Assembly: GCA_029556545.1 (NCBI GenBank)
Contig: JAKQEQ010000085.1
Coordinates: forward strand, 1-64,000
Reading direction: 5' to 3'
Source: Candidatus Hydrogenedentota bacterium
GTDB lineage: Bacteria; Hydrogenedentota; Hydrogenedentia; Hydrogenedentales; JAGMZX01
DNA length: 64,000 nt
Part shown: in pieces, positions 27,190 through 36,438 of the stretch
How the letters are laid out: every line of letters begins with the position of its first letter
Position numbering within the stretch: position 1 is the first letter of the stretch
Program-made: the position numbers and the translations under genes
The notes under the pieces: generated by a model
Told to the model about the DNA's origin: nothing
Databases searched by the model: none
Seen by the model: only the letters and a program-made list of their open reading frames with translations

Positions 27190-28089
27190 GTGAGCATTAC
27201 GGTAGTGGGATCGGTGGCGCTGGATACGGTGGAAACCCCGTGGGGAAGGAACGAGGACGGCTTGGGCGGCGCGGCGGTCTATTTTGCCTTGGCGGCGGCG
27301 AACTTCACGCCTGTGCACATGGTGGGCGTTGTGGGCGACGATTTCCCGGATCGGCACATGCAATTGCTGGCTGCGAAGGGCATCGATCTCACGGGACTCG
27401 AACACGCCTCGGGTGCGACGTTCCGCTGGTCGGGCCGCTACCACGAGGACGTGAACATTCGCGACACCCTCGATACGCAATTGAATGTGTTCGAACAGTT
27501 CCATCCCAGCATTCCCGAGACCGCCCGGACCGCCGAGCTTCTTTTTCTTGGAAACATCCATCCGGCACTTCAGGCGGAGGTGCTTGCACAGACGCGGCCT
27601 CGCTTCGTCGCGATGGATACGATGAATCTCTGGATCGCAACCACGCCGGATGCGCTGCGCGCCGTGCTGCGGGAGGTGGACGCCATTGTCATTAACGACG
27701 GCGAAGCCCGGCAGTTGACCGGAGAGGCCAACGTGGTGGCGGCCGCGCGGCAGGTGCAGGCGCTCGGGCCGAGGATCGTCGTTGTGAAGAAGGGCGAACA
27801 CGGCGCTATGCTCTTCACCGAGGCCGACGCGGTCTTCGCCATACCCGCGCTGCCGCTGAAGACAGTGGTGGATCCGACGGGCGCGGGCGACAGCTTCGCG
27901 GGCGGATTCCTGGGCTGTGTCGCGCAATCGGGCGATACGTCCTCCGCCACACTGCGGCGCGCGGTGGCCTACGGCACGGTGGTCGCGTCGTTTACCTGCG
28001 AAGCATTCGGGCCGGCCCGGCTCGCCGAGATTGGGCCGGCGGACATCGAGGCGCGCGCGGCCCTGCTTCGGCGGCTCTCGGAATTCTGA
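27190..28089 (+). CDS. PfkB-family carbohydrate/nucleoside kinase
   Basis: 299 residues. The GTG start at 27190 has AAGGAG about nine bases upstream. N-terminal GGAAVYFALAAA and C-terminal VVDPTGAGDSFAGGFLGC (anion hole and catalytic Asp) define the ribokinase fold. It phosphorylates a sugar or nucleoside with ATP; the substrate is not readable. It lies 61 bases after the response-regulator gene on the same strand and may be read from the same operon. Confidence 0.9.
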   Translation: MSITVVGSVALDTVETPWGRNEDGLGGAAVYFALAAANFTPVHMVGVVGDDFPDRHMQLLAAKGIDLTGLEHASGATFRWSGRYHEDVNIRDTLDTQLNVFEQFHPSIPETARTAELLFLGNIHPALQAEVLAQTRPRFVAMDTMNLWIATTPDALRAVLREVDAIVINDGEARQLTGEANVVAAARQVQALGPRIVVVKKGEHGAMLFTEADAVFAIPALPLKTVVDPTGAGDSFAGGFLGCVAQSGDTSSATLRRAVAYGTVVASFTCEAFGPARLAEIGPADIEARAALLRRLSEF

Positions 28090-28184
28090 GCGGCGTGGAC
28101 AAGGGTGACTGCTCGCCGTTGGGCGCGCAAGAGACTTTCTAGAACAAGAATCCGCCGGCGACTGAGCCGCGTTAGGACCGAATT

Positions 28185-29366
28185 ATGTGCGATACCGTGG
28201 TGGCGATTACCGCCGAAGGCGTGCTGTTCGCCAAGAACTCCGACCGGGACGTAAACGAGGCGCAGTGCCTCGAGTGGCATCCCCGGCGTGAATACGCGGC
28301 GGATGCGTATCTTCGCTGCACCTGGATCGAGATTCCGCAGGTCCGCGAGACCTGCGCTCTGCTCATCAGCCGCCCGTTCTGGATGTGGGGCGCCGAGATG
28401 GGGGCCAATGAACACGGCGTCGTCATCGGAAACGAGGCGGTCTTCACGAACCAGCCCTACGCGCCCACCGGCCTCACGGGTATGGACCTCGTGCGTTTGG
28501 CCCTCGAACGGGCCGACACCGCGCAACGCGCCTGCGAGACGATCGTGGCGCTCCTCGAGGAACACGGCCAAGGGGGCGGATGCGGTTACGAGAACCGGCG
28601 CTTCACGTACCACAACAGCTTCCTCGTCGCCGACGCCGGGGCGGCATTCGTCCTCGAAACAGCCGGGAGGCACTGGAGCGTTGCGCCTGTTGCCGACGTG
28701 CGCGCTATCTCGAACGGGCTGAGCATCCCGGGCTTCGCGCAAGAGCATGCCGACCCCTTGCGCACGCGCATTGCGGGCTGCGCCATCCGCCGAGCGCGGT
28801 CCGAAACCCTTGCGCGCCAGGACCCGACGGTCGCCGGGATGATGCGCCTCCTGCGCGATCACGGCGCGCCGGGCGCCCCGCCGAAATACAGCGCGCTGAC
28901 TGGGGCGCTTTGCGCGCCGTGCGTGCATGCCGGCGGCCTGCTGACGGCCGTGCAGACGACGGGCTCCTGGGTCGCGGAACTCCGGCGCGACGGCGCGCGC
29001 CACTGGGTCACGGCCACGTCGGCCCCTTGCACGAGCCTCTTCAAGCCCGTGTCCGTGAACGATCCGTCGGATACCGGCCCCGCGCCGGGTCCCCACGCCG
29101 ACGACTCGCTCTGGTGGCGGCACGAACGGCTCCAGCGCCGCATTGCCCGCGACCCCGCCGCCTGGACCGCCTATTTCGCCGAGCGCGACGCGCTTGAGGC
29201 GGCGTGGTTGGCCGCGCCGCCGCCCGCCGCCGTGGCATTTGCCGAGCACCAGGCGCTTCTTGACCGGCAGACCGGGATCGTCGACGAGAAGCCGGGGCGC
29301 GACCGACGGCCATGGTGGATGCGGCGTTTCTGGCGCGTCCGAGATCGCCTCGCGGGACTTTGCTGA
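28185..29366 (+). CDS. secernin-like C69-family dipeptidase
   Basis: 393 residues. The N-terminus MCDTVVA followed by LFAKNSDRDVNEAQ is the signature of the secernin/C69 Ntn-hydrolase group, in which Cys2 becomes the catalytic N-terminal nucleophile. NEHGVVIGNEAVF and YHNSFLVAD follow as expected. It probably hydrolyses dipeptides or related amides in the cytoplasm; no signal peptide is present. It ends 12 bases before the convergent UroD-like gene. Confidence 0.88.
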   Translation: MCDTVVAITAEGVLFAKNSDRDVNEAQCLEWHPRREYAADAYLRCTWIEIPQVRETCALLISRPFWMWGAEMGANEHGVVIGNEAVFTNQPYAPTGLTGMDLVRLALERADTAQRACETIVALLEEHGQGGGCGYENRRFTYHNSFLVADAGAAFVLETAGRHWSVAPVADVRAISNGLSIPGFAQEHADPLRTRIAGCAIRRARSETLARQDPTVAGMMRLLRDHGAPGAPPKYSALTGALCAPCVHAGGLLTAVQTTGSWVAELRRDGARHWVTATSAPCTSLFKPVSVNDPSDTGPAPGPHADDSLWWRHERLQRRIARDPAAWTAYFAERDALEAAWLAAPPPAAVAFAEHQALLDRQTGIVDEKPGRDRRPWWMRRFWRVRDRLAGLC

Positions 29367-29378
29367 TTCCGCGGCCGC

Positions 29379-30500
29379 TCAGTACGCGCCGAATTCGAGG
29401 GCGGCGTCGATCCAGGCGAAGTAGTTTCGCTCGGTCCGTGGGGACAGCGGCTCGTTGATGGGGGCGGCCGTGGGCATGATCACGTAGCCGCCGCCGGCCT
29501 TCGCGGCGTTCATCTGCTCGCGCACGGCTTCGCGGATCTGTTCGGGCGCGCCGTGTTCGAGCATCTTCAACTCCGTGTTGCCGAAGAGCACAAGCCTCTC
29601 GCCATAGCGCTCCTTCACTTCGCGGAGCGTGATGTCGCCATCGGGCGGGGGTTCGATGGGGTCGAGGCCGTGCGCGCCCGCCGCGACGATGTGGGGGAGC
29701 GCCTCGCGGATGCGCCCGTGACAGTGCGCGCGTACGAAGATGCCCGCATCGGAGAAGACGCGCGTCGCCGCCGCGAGACTGGGCAGGACCATCTCCTCGA
29801 AGAACGGCGGCGGAAGATAAGGCGGCGTGTAGTATTCGGGTCCGCAGAGGCGGATCATCGGCCCGAACCCCAGTTCAGCGTCCAGGCGCAGCCGTTCGAG
29901 GACGGGGCCGGTGAAGGCGTCGATTAATTCCACTATTTTGTCGCGGTGTTCGTAGCACATCGTCGTGAACAGGCCGAACTCGAAGAGGTCGGGCACGCAT
30001 GCCGAGGGATCGCTGCCGTCGTTCATTAGGATTCCGCGGTCGCCGAGGCGTTCCAGCGCCTCCGCATACTGGGCGACGGCCGCGGGCACGCGCGATTCAT
30101 CGATGCGATAAAGATCCGGCAGCACGCGCAGGAACGCATCGACGTCGCGCGGGCCTTTGAGCAGGTGCTCCGTGGTCCAGACCGTGTGGACGTCGGGCCG
30201 CTCGACGGAGGCACGCGTGAGGTCGCCCAGCGGCGTGTGGAGGCGCGCATGTGTCACGCTCGCGCCGTCAGGGCGCGTCTCGCGGCGCGTGTCCCACAGT
30301 TCGGAATCGGCCCAGGCGTTCCAACCCCACATGTAGAGGCAGTCGGTGTCCGCGCGGATTCTGTCCATGAGCCGTCGGTACGACGGCGCGCGGTTCTCGA
30401 AGTGGTCGGGATTCCAGCCGACGAGTTCATATGTCGAAATAGGGACGCGGTCGACGCGCTCGCGCCGCAACGTGCGCAGCAATCGCTCGCGTGGAGTCAT
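29379..30500 (-). CDS. uroporphyrinogen decarboxylase-family (MtaA/CmuA-like) protein
   Basis: 373 residues from the ATG at 30500 (MTPRERLLRTLRRE, the typical family start); the longer frame to 31073 lies over the YhhN gene. The UroD barrel contains a HCHG block (about residues 255-258) and a downstream DPIEPPPDGD, resembling the zinc/corrinoid methyltransferase branch rather than haem UroD. Such proteins are abundant in planctomycete-like genomes, mostly of unknown substrate. It starts 11 bases after the YhhN gene stop, so probably one transcript. Confidence 0.85.
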   Translation of the reverse strand: MTPRERLLRTLRRERVDRVPISTYELVGWNPDHFENRAPSYRRLMDRIRADTDCLYMWGWNAWADSELWDTRRETRPDGASVTHARLHTPLGDLTRASVERPDVHTVWTTEHLLKGPRDVDAFLRVLPDLYRIDESRVPAAVAQYAEALERLGDRGILMNDGSDPSACVPDLFEFGLFTTMCYEHRDKIVELIDAFTGPVLERLRLDAELGFGPMIRLCGPEYYTPPYLPPPFFEEMVLPSLAAATRVFSDAGIFVRAHCHGRIREALPHIVAAGAHGLDPIEPPPDGDITLREVKERYGERLVLFGNTELKMLEHGAPEQIREAVREQMNAAKAGGGYVIMPTAAPINEPLSPRTERNYFAWIDAALEFGAY

Positions 30501-30511
30501 CGTGCCGTCCT

Positions 30512-31174
30512 TTACGCCGGCGGCAACACGAGGCCCGCGGTATAGGCGAGGACCATCTGGCCGCCGTAATAGAGCGGCAGGCCGATCCATCGGTTCCAGG
30601 CGTCGCTCTTGACGAATCGGTCGCGCGCCACCATGACATCGGACACGTAGAAGAGCACGGCGCCAATGACCATCGGCGTCGCGCCGCCCCGGCCCACCGC
30701 ACCGGCGGAAAACGCGACCATGAGACTGATCACGACGATATAGGCGTACACCGGCGCGCGCATGTTCCCGAGATTCGGTGCGAGCCACAAAATGACGGGG
30801 ATGGCGACGACGACCAACGCCGCCGCCGCGCCGAGCGTCCAGGAGATCGCGATGCCGTGCAGCAGGAACGCCGTCACGTAGGCCACGTGGCCGAGGAGAA
30901 AGCTGACCAACCCAGCCAGAAACACGCGCGGCTCGCGGAAAAAGAGAAACAAGTCGCCCCACCACGACAGAAAGAGCCCCGCAAGCAGACCGCAGCCATA
31001 CGGCGTATCGAGCGCGCCACGATGGACGGCCAGCGCCAGGAACGCCGTCGAAGCGATCATCTTCGCGACGCACCCGAGCGCCTTGCCGCGACCCAGCGCG
31101 TCCGTTACCAGCAGTACCGCGACCCCGGCAACTACGACAAGAATGCTCCCCATGATCATATAGTGCTTCTCCAT
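30512..31174 (-). CDS. YhhN-family membrane protein (lysoplasmalogenase-like)
   Basis: About 220 residues with about eight membrane segments. SWWGDLFLFF with its conserved Asp and the later YVSDVMVARDRFV block are typical of the YhhN/TMEM86 family, which includes lysoplasmalogenases. I chose the Met at 31174 (MEKHYMIMG); the frame is open to 31222. It lies upstream of and close to the UroD-like gene. Whether it cleaves vinyl-ether lipids is inference from the family. Confidence 0.8.
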   Translation of the reverse strand: MEKHYMIMGSILVVVAGVAVLLVTDALGRGKALGCVAKMIASTAFLALAVHRGALDTPYGCGLLAGLFLSWWGDLFLFFREPRVFLAGLVSFLLGHVAYVTAFLLHGIAISWTLGAAAALVVVAIPVILWLAPNLGNMRAPVYAYIVVISLMVAFSAGAVGRGGATPMVIGAVLFYVSDVMVARDRFVKSDAWNRWIGLPLYYGGQMVLAYTAGLVLPPA

Positions 31175-31298
31175 AGTCAGACGCGGATACTCACGCGGCG
31201 GCACGGACATCCGCTGCTCCATTCGCGAGGCAAGAACTGCTATGTCTTCCGAGTGCCCCGAGCTTATGCACGTCGACGGGGCGCCCGTTACTGCCTTG

Positions 31299-32264
31299 TT
31301 ACGTTTTTCGGTTCTTGTCCGCCAGTTCGTTCTCGATGTTGCGGACCCGCCAGCGGAGGTCCTCGAGCAGTTGCCGGTTCACGCCGATCAGGTCGGCCAG
31401 GAGCCCGACGACAATCAGCGAGACGCCGGTGCCGAGGAACAACACGCCGAAAATCAGAGACTGGATGTGCCCTGCGCTGTTAGCGGTGAAGTAATAATAG
31501 AGAAAACGAATGCTCGGGATGAGGCCGACGGCCAGCGAACACAGGCCGAGCAGCGCGAAGAACCGGAACGGGCGATAGGTCATGAAGATCCGCACGATGG
31601 TCAAGACCGACCGCCGCAGGTATTCCGGGATGCTGCTGATTAGGCGCGAGGGCCGCGTCTCCGGGTTCACGCGCACGGGCACGGACATGATCGCCATGTT
31701 CTTGCGTCCGGCCTGGATGATCGTTTCCAGCGTGTAGGTATAGCTGTCGAAAACGTTGAGGCGCATGGCGGCTTCGCGCGTCATGGCGCGAAAGCCGCTC
31801 GGCGCGTCGAGCACGTCCGTCCGACTGGCCAGCCGAACCACCCACGAGCCCGCCTTCTGCAATAGCCGCTTGAACGGCGAGAAATGCGCGATTTCGTCGA
31901 TCGGCCGCTCGCCGACGACGATTTCCGCCTTGCCTTCGAGAATCGGAGCAATCAGGCTTGGGATATCCTCCGCCTTGTACTGATTGTCCGCATCCGTGTT
32001 GACGATGATGTCCGCCCCGGCGCGCACCGCGAAGTCCAGCCCGGCCATGAAAGCCCGCGCAAGGCCCCGATTGACCGTGAAGCGAATGACGTGGTTCGCC
32101 CCGGCCTCACGGGCGACTTCGGTAGTGCGGTCCGTCGAGCCGTCGTCAATGACGAGCCATTCCACGACGTCCACGCCCGGCAACTGCCGCGGCAGTTCGG
32201 CCAGCGTGACGCCGAGCATGGCCTCTTCGTTGTAGCATGGAATCTGGATGATCAGTTTCAGCAT
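31299..32264 (-). CDS. GT2 glycosyltransferase with C-terminal membrane anchor (DPM1/GtrB-like)
   Basis: 321 residues. The GT-A domain has QIPCYNEE, DDGSTD and the NTDADNQY metal site (about 90-97). Two membrane helices follow (about 228-254 and 262-290), with a short amphipathic or coiled tail. Proteins of this shape move a sugar from a nucleotide donor to polyprenyl phosphate at the membrane. Donor unknown. It is divergent from the second GT2 gene at 32436. Confidence 0.88.
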   Translation of the reverse strand: MLKLIIQIPCYNEEAMLGVTLAELPRQLPGVDVVEWLVIDDGSTDRTTEVAREAGANHVIRFTVNRGLARAFMAGLDFAVRAGADIIVNTDADNQYKAEDIPSLIAPILEGKAEIVVGERPIDEIAHFSPFKRLLQKAGSWVVRLASRTDVLDAPSGFRAMTREAAMRLNVFDSYTYTLETIIQAGRKNMAIMSVPVRVNPETRPSRLISSIPEYLRRSVLTIVRIFMTYRPFRFFALLGLCSLAVGLIPSIRFLYYYFTANSAGHIQSLIFGVLFLGTGVSLIVVGLLADLIGVNRQLLEDLRWRVRNIENELADKNRKT

Positions 32265-32435
32265 GTACAGTCCCCGACTTCCACAAGGAGCCGATTATAG
32301 CAGAAGCAGACCGGCATGTATTCCGAACGCCGCTTGGCGCGGTGGTCGCGCACGGTGGGGCGTGTTTTCGTTCGGCGGGGGTTGAATACCCCATCGAGCG
32401 CGGTGTAGAACGCCGGGATGGGGCAGGAGGCCGGC

Positions 32436-33179
32436 ATGTCGGGGTGGACGCAGGAACAGTTGGAACAGATGAAACGCGCGTTGGCGTGCGTTGTGCCGAG
32501 CTATAACGCCGGGGCGCGGGTGCGGCCCGTCGTCGCGCGCTTGTGCGCGATGCTCGAACGGGTGATCGTCGTGGACGACGGCAGCACCGACGGTGCGGCG
32601 CAGGCGCTGTGCGATTTGCCGGTCCGGCTTTTGTCGTTCCCGGAGAACCGCGGAAAGGGCCATGCGCTGCTGGCGGGCTTTGCCGAAGCCCTGCGCGAAC
32701 CCTGGGTCGAGGCCGTGTGTGTGTTGGACGCGGACGGCCAGCACGACCCGGAGGAGCTACCCGGGCTCTACGAGGTTTGCATCGAGCGGCAGGCGGACCT
32801 GGTCATCGGCGCGCGCACTTTCGACAAGAAGGGGGTTCCTTGGCGCAGCCGCGTCGGGAACCAGGTGAGTGCGGCGATCCTGCGGCGCGTGCTCGGCACG
32901 GACCTGACGGATACGCAGTCCGGTTATCGGGTGCTGTCGCGCCGGTTCGCCGAGGACGTGGTGCGGAGCGTCCCCGGGGGGCGGTACGAAACAGAGATGG
33001 CCATTCTCCTGAAAGCGCTGGGCGAGGGGCGCCGCGTCATGTCCATTCCCATTCGCACCATCTACGAGTCCGGCAATCCTTCCTCGCACTTTCGGAGGAT
33101 CAGGGACTCCTATCGTGTCCTGTGGACTTTGCTTCGGGCCATCTTGGGGGCGAAGGCCCGACGCGCCTCGGCCCGGTAA
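32436..33179 (+). CDS. GT2 glycosyltransferase (polyprenyl-phosphate type, no membrane anchor)
   Basis: 247 residues from the ATG at 32436, preceded at a good distance by CAGGAGG; an upstream Met at 32418 lacks an SD. CVVPSYNAG, VDDGSTDG, DADGQHDPEEL (DXD) and DTQSGYRVL are typical of DPM1-like transferases. It has no hydrophobic C-terminal anchor. It is divergent from the related transferase at 31299-32264, and the two may serve the same surface-glycan pathway. Confidence 0.87.
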   Translation: MSGWTQEQLEQMKRALACVVPSYNAGARVRPVVARLCAMLERVIVVDDGSTDGAAQALCDLPVRLLSFPENRGKGHALLAGFAEALREPWVEAVCVLDADGQHDPEELPGLYEVCIERQADLVIGARTFDKKGVPWRSRVGNQVSAAILRRVLGTDLTDTQSGYRVLSRRFAEDVVRSVPGGRYETEMAILLKALGEGRRVMSIPIRTIYESGNPSSHFRRIRDSYRVLWTLLRAILGAKARRASAR

Positions 33180-33493
33180 CGCGGGGCGAGAAGCCGGGTA
33201 CAATTAGCGCAGGCAGGTCGCGGCGCTGGTAAACGGTATGGACGGCATGGTCAAGATGGACGGCAGGAGATTTCCATATGGGATGGACGACTTTTGCGGA
33301 GCATCCTGTCACCGATGCGGGCCGGTTGTGCGTTTCTGTTAGCGTGGGACGCGCGGTGTGCCTTTGGCATAGTGATTTGGCCGCGACTAATGCGATCCCG
33401 TCAGCGCCACCGAGCCGCCCCGGACGTGGGAATGCCGTGGATGGTGGCGGTGTTACCAAGCGTTCCGCGAAAACGCAACAGCAAGGGCCTGCA
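33180..33493. other. intergenic region upstream of the first DUF5011 gene
   Basis: No convincing gene. A strong SD-like AGGAGA at 33264-33269 precedes an ATG at 33278, in frame with the DUF5011 gene, which would add 72 residues that look non-coding and would bury the signal peptide. I therefore prefer the start at 33494 but record the alternative. Confidence 0.4.
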
Positions 33494-34603
33494 ATGAAAG
33501 GTCAACTCGGCTTCGGTCTGCTCACGGGTGCGATGTGTGCCGCCATCGCGTTAGCGACGGCCCCCGCGCGTGCCCAGGATATCGATAATCCTTTGGGCAT
33601 GACTGTGACTCATGACCTGCCCAACGGCTATACGGCGGGGCAGGACGTCACGGTGGCGGTAACCCTCGCCGTGGCCGAATCCGGGACGATCTTGGCGCTC
33701 GGGCTGGTCGAGGAACTACCTCCAGGATGGTCCTTCAAGGCGCTGGGAGAGTCTTCCGCACCGTTACCGGCAATCTTTCCCGCCGCCGGCGCTGGAGGCG
33801 AACTCGGGTTTGTCTGGATCACCGCGCCAAGCACGTTTCCCTACACGTTGCGTTTTGTGTTGACACCGCCAGCCACCCAGACGGAATCCCAGGAATTACG
33901 TGGCCAGGCGGAATATCGATTGGAGACGGGCGGAGCGCGCCGTACGGACGTGGCCGTGCTGGTGCTGGACCCGGGTATCGACTATGAGCCGCCGGTGATC
34001 ACGCTGCTGGGCGGGGAAATTGTAGCGGTCGAGCAGTATCAACCCTACATCGAGCCGGGCTACACCGCCGTCGATGATGTGGACGGCGACATTACCGGCT
34101 GGGTCGAGGTCGAGGGCGCAGTGGACACCGCGGTTCTGGGCGATTACGAACTGACGTACCGCGTCAGCGACAGCGCGGGCAACGCCGCCTCGGTAACGCG
34201 GACAGTCCGGGTCATCGACTATGAGCCGCCGGTGATCACGCTGCTGGGCGGGGAAATTGTAGCGGTCGAGCAGTATCAACCCTACATAGAGCCGGGCTAC
34301 ACCGCCGTCGATGATGTGGACGGCGACATTACCGGCTGGGTCGAGGTCGAGGGCGCAGTGGACACTGCGGTCCTCGGCGATTACGAACTGACGTACCGTG
34401 TCAGTGACAGCGCGGGCAACGCCGCCTCGGTAACGCGGACAGTCCGGGTCGTGGAACCGAATACGACGGTCAAGGGATTCTTCTGTTGTTCGGGGGACAT
34501 GGCGGCCTCGGGGCCGGGCCGGTACTGCGATCTGGGTGTTCTTGTAGGTGTCGGACTGAGTCTTTTTCTGCTGCGTCGCCCGCGACGAGGCGAGATTTTG
34601 TGA
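33494..34603 (+). CDS. exported surface protein with two identical DUF5011 Ig-like domains
   Basis: 369 residues. A Sec signal (about 1-27, ARAQD cleavage) is followed by an N-terminal beta-rich domain shared with the next gene's product (about 30-155). Two 79-residue DUF5011 domains then follow directly (about 162-240 and 241-319; ITLLGG, EPGYTAVDDVDGDIT, YRVSDSAGNAAS), identical in protein sequence. The tail has a Cys pair (FFCCSG), another Cys, one membrane helix and RRPRRGE. The last part resembles C-terminal sorting signals of the Cys/helix/Arg type. Probably cell-surface attached. Function unknown. Confidence 0.78.
   Translation: MKGQLGFGLLTGAMCAAIALATAPARAQDIDNPLGMTVTHDLPNGYTAGQDVTVAVTLAVAESGTILALGLVEELPPGWSFKALGESSAPLPAIFPAAGAGGELGFVWITAPSTFPYTLRFVLTPPATQTESQELRGQAEYRLETGGARRTDVAVLVLDPGIDYEPPVITLLGGEIVAVEQYQPYIEPGYTAVDDVDGDITGWVEVEGAVDTAVLGDYELTYRVSDSAGNAASVTRTVRVIDYEPPVITLLGGEIVAVEQYQPYIEPGYTAVDDVDGDITGWVEVEGAVDTAVLGDYELTYRVSDSAGNAASVTRTVRVVEPNTTVKGFFCCSGDMAASGPGRYCDLGVLVGVGLSLFLLRRPRRGEIL
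33977..34450 (+). repeat. tandem 237-bp duplication encoding DUF5011 domains
   Basis: Two copies, 33977-34213 and 34214-34450, in exact tandem with a period of 237 bases (79 codons). I count six base differences, all synonymous (for example ATC/ATA Ile, CGC/CGT Arg), so the two protein repeats are identical. Confidence 0.92.
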
Positions 34604-34647
34604 TAGTATTCAAATGTGGACGAATGACCCGAACCAACGGGGTGATT

Positions 34648-36204
34648 ATGAGTCATTGGACGAGAATATTGCATCGGCTGGCGCTGTGCGCGCTTGTGTT
34701 ATGCCTTGTGTCGCACGGGTTTGCGGAGATCAAGCCGCCTGAGGGCAACACGGCGGACTATAACCCGTCCGGCATGTTTGTATCCCATGTGGTTCCGGGT
34801 ACGTATGTGGCGGGACAGCCCGTCGAGGTGAGCATTATCATCAACTTCACGGTCGTGGATGGTATCACCGCGATGGGTTTCACGGAGATCATTCCGCCCG
34901 GCTGGACTTTCCAGTCCATGGGCAACCTCATTGCCGGATTGATGCCGACCATCACGCCGCAACCCGGGGCGCAGGAGGAACTCGGGTTCGCCTGGATCAC
35001 GATTCCCCCCGATTTTCCGTATCAATTCAGTTATTTCCTTATGCCGGACGAAGGGGCAGCGGGAGTCCAAAGTATCACCGGCCAGGGCATGTATCGGACG
35101 ATCGCCGGCGAATTGAATTCCGATCCGGATACGGTGGTGATGAACGGCAGAGATACGACGCCGCCGCTCATCACGCTGTTGGGCGACAACCCCGTGACCG
35201 TCGAGCAGGGAAGCCCGTATTTCGAGCCGGGGTTCACCGCGACAGACAACGTGGACGGCGACGTGAGCAGCCGCGTGCAAGTGCAAGGAGCGGTGAACAC
35301 GGCTGTCGTGGGCACGTACACCCTGACCTACAGCGTCCGCGACTCCGCGGGTAATGCGGCCACGCCGGCTTCGCGGACCGTGATCGTTGTGGAGCAGGCG
35401 AGTGAGGGCGGCGGAGGCGGCGGTACGGTGACCCCGGGCGGGGGGGGAAGCACCCCCCGGCGACCGCGCACCGCAAGCCGCGGCTACGGCTACTACGCGG
35501 GCAACTACGACCCAATGGAACAGTTCGACCGCTTGGCGGAGGGCAGTGGTCTCGATACGTTGCAGCAAGCCGTGCAACAGGCGCAGCAGGCGCAGGCGGA
35601 GCAAGCCAAGGCGCAGGCGGCGCAAGCCAAGCCGCCGCAGCCTCCAACTGTGGGTTCTTCGAACATGCCGGGCGTGTCGTCCGGCCCCATGACCGTTGCC
35701 GTGCCGCCGACAGCCGGCGCTCCCCAACCCGGCGCCCTCAACGCGGGGGGGGTCTGGCCCCTGCCGAACGTCGCCGGCGAGACGCCCGGGAAAAACGATA
35801 AGGGCGGAACGCCCGACGCGGAGGAAAACCAACCGGCCGCAAACGCGCCCGTAACCGCAACGAATGCGCCGCGCATGGCGGCCCGCGACGCCGGGTCGCC
35901 GACGGATATCTCGGTCGCGGCCCCGCACTCCGAGCCGTCTGCTACGCCTCCCGCGGCGGCCCCCGCAACGCCTCCATCCGCGCCGGCGTCGCCGGATGCG
36001 CCCTCACGCGGCTTTTTTGGCGGGATTGCCGCCGCTGTCGCGGCGATGCAAACGGCCGATTGGGTGCGCCTCGCCGTGGTGCTTGGCGTGCTGGGCGTGA
36101 TTGCGGGCTTCGCGGCCGCGGCATGGCGTTTCGCGTACAGCCCGGCGCCCCAACGCAAGAACGGCCACGGCAAGAATCCAGCTAACGGCACGCCCGCGCG
36201 GTGA
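34648..36204 (+). CDS. exported DUF5011 protein with Gln/Ala/Pro-rich stalk and C-terminal membrane helix
   Basis: 518 residues from the ATG at 34648 (signal peptide about 1-26, GFAEI). The N-terminal domain is paralogous to that of the preceding gene (PPGW, ELGFAWIT, FPYQF). One DUF5011 domain lies at about 172-250, then a Gly-rich linker, a Q/A repeat (QQAQQAQAEQAKAQAAQAK), a long Ala/Pro-rich stalk, a membrane helix (about 475-495) and a basic tail. It is likely anchored in the envelope with the beta domains outside. It starts 44 bases after its paralogue. Confidence 0.75.
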   Translation: MSHWTRILHRLALCALVLCLVSHGFAEIKPPEGNTADYNPSGMFVSHVVPGTYVAGQPVEVSIIINFTVVDGITAMGFTEIIPPGWTFQSMGNLIAGLMPTITPQPGAQEELGFAWITIPPDFPYQFSYFLMPDEGAAGVQSITGQGMYRTIAGELNSDPDTVVMNGRDTTPPLITLLGDNPVTVEQGSPYFEPGFTATDNVDGDVSSRVQVQGAVNTAVVGTYTLTYSVRDSAGNAATPASRTVIVVEQASEGGGGGGTVTPGGGGSTPRRPRTASRGYGYYAGNYDPMEQFDRLAEGSGLDTLQQAVQQAQQAQAEQAKAQAAQAKPPQPPTVGSSNMPGVSSGPMTVAVPPTAGAPQPGALNAGGVWPLPNVAGETPGKNDKGGTPDAEENQPAANAPVTATNAPRMAARDAGSPTDISVAAPHSEPSATPPAAAPATPPSAPASPDAPSRGFFGGIAAAVAAMQTADWVRLAVVLGVLGVIAGFAAAAWRFAYSPAPQRKNGHGKNPANGTPAR

Positions 36205-36438
36205 CGTTCCTCCCCGGCAACTGAAGGATCAGCGCGGGTGCCCTCCGAACGGTTCCGGGAAAAGTGTGCTATTATGGCTCGCGTAAGGGGTAACGCCCGC
36301 GCCATCGGCAGAGGGCGAGCGTCGCCAGCGCGCTGGCGGGAGTGAATGTGCTCCAGTCTGCTAGTGCGACGTAAGTCTCGCCCGTTGCGACGGCGCTCGC
36401 GGGCGTGGCCCGCTTGACGTCGGGAAGGGGTCGGTGTC
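36205..36438. promoter_or_regulatory. structured leader upstream of a histidine kinase
   Basis: No gene is present. A -10-like TATTAT lies at 36270-36275 without a good -35. Downstream is a perfect 16-base palindrome (36323-36338, CGCCAGCG arms) and further GC-rich self-complementary words. It could be a regulatory leader, but I recognise no riboswitch class. Confidence 0.3.

Noticed and set aside
30501-31073. N-terminal extension of the UroD-like protein
   Set aside because: The extension overlaps the YhhN gene in another frame and reads as Arg-rich noise; the family start MTPRERLL lies at 30500.
33278-33493. Upstream ATG at 33278 with a strong SD as the start of the first DUF5011 gene
   Set aside because: It would add 72 residues without protein character and bury a clear signal peptide that aligns with the paralogue; kept only as an alternative.
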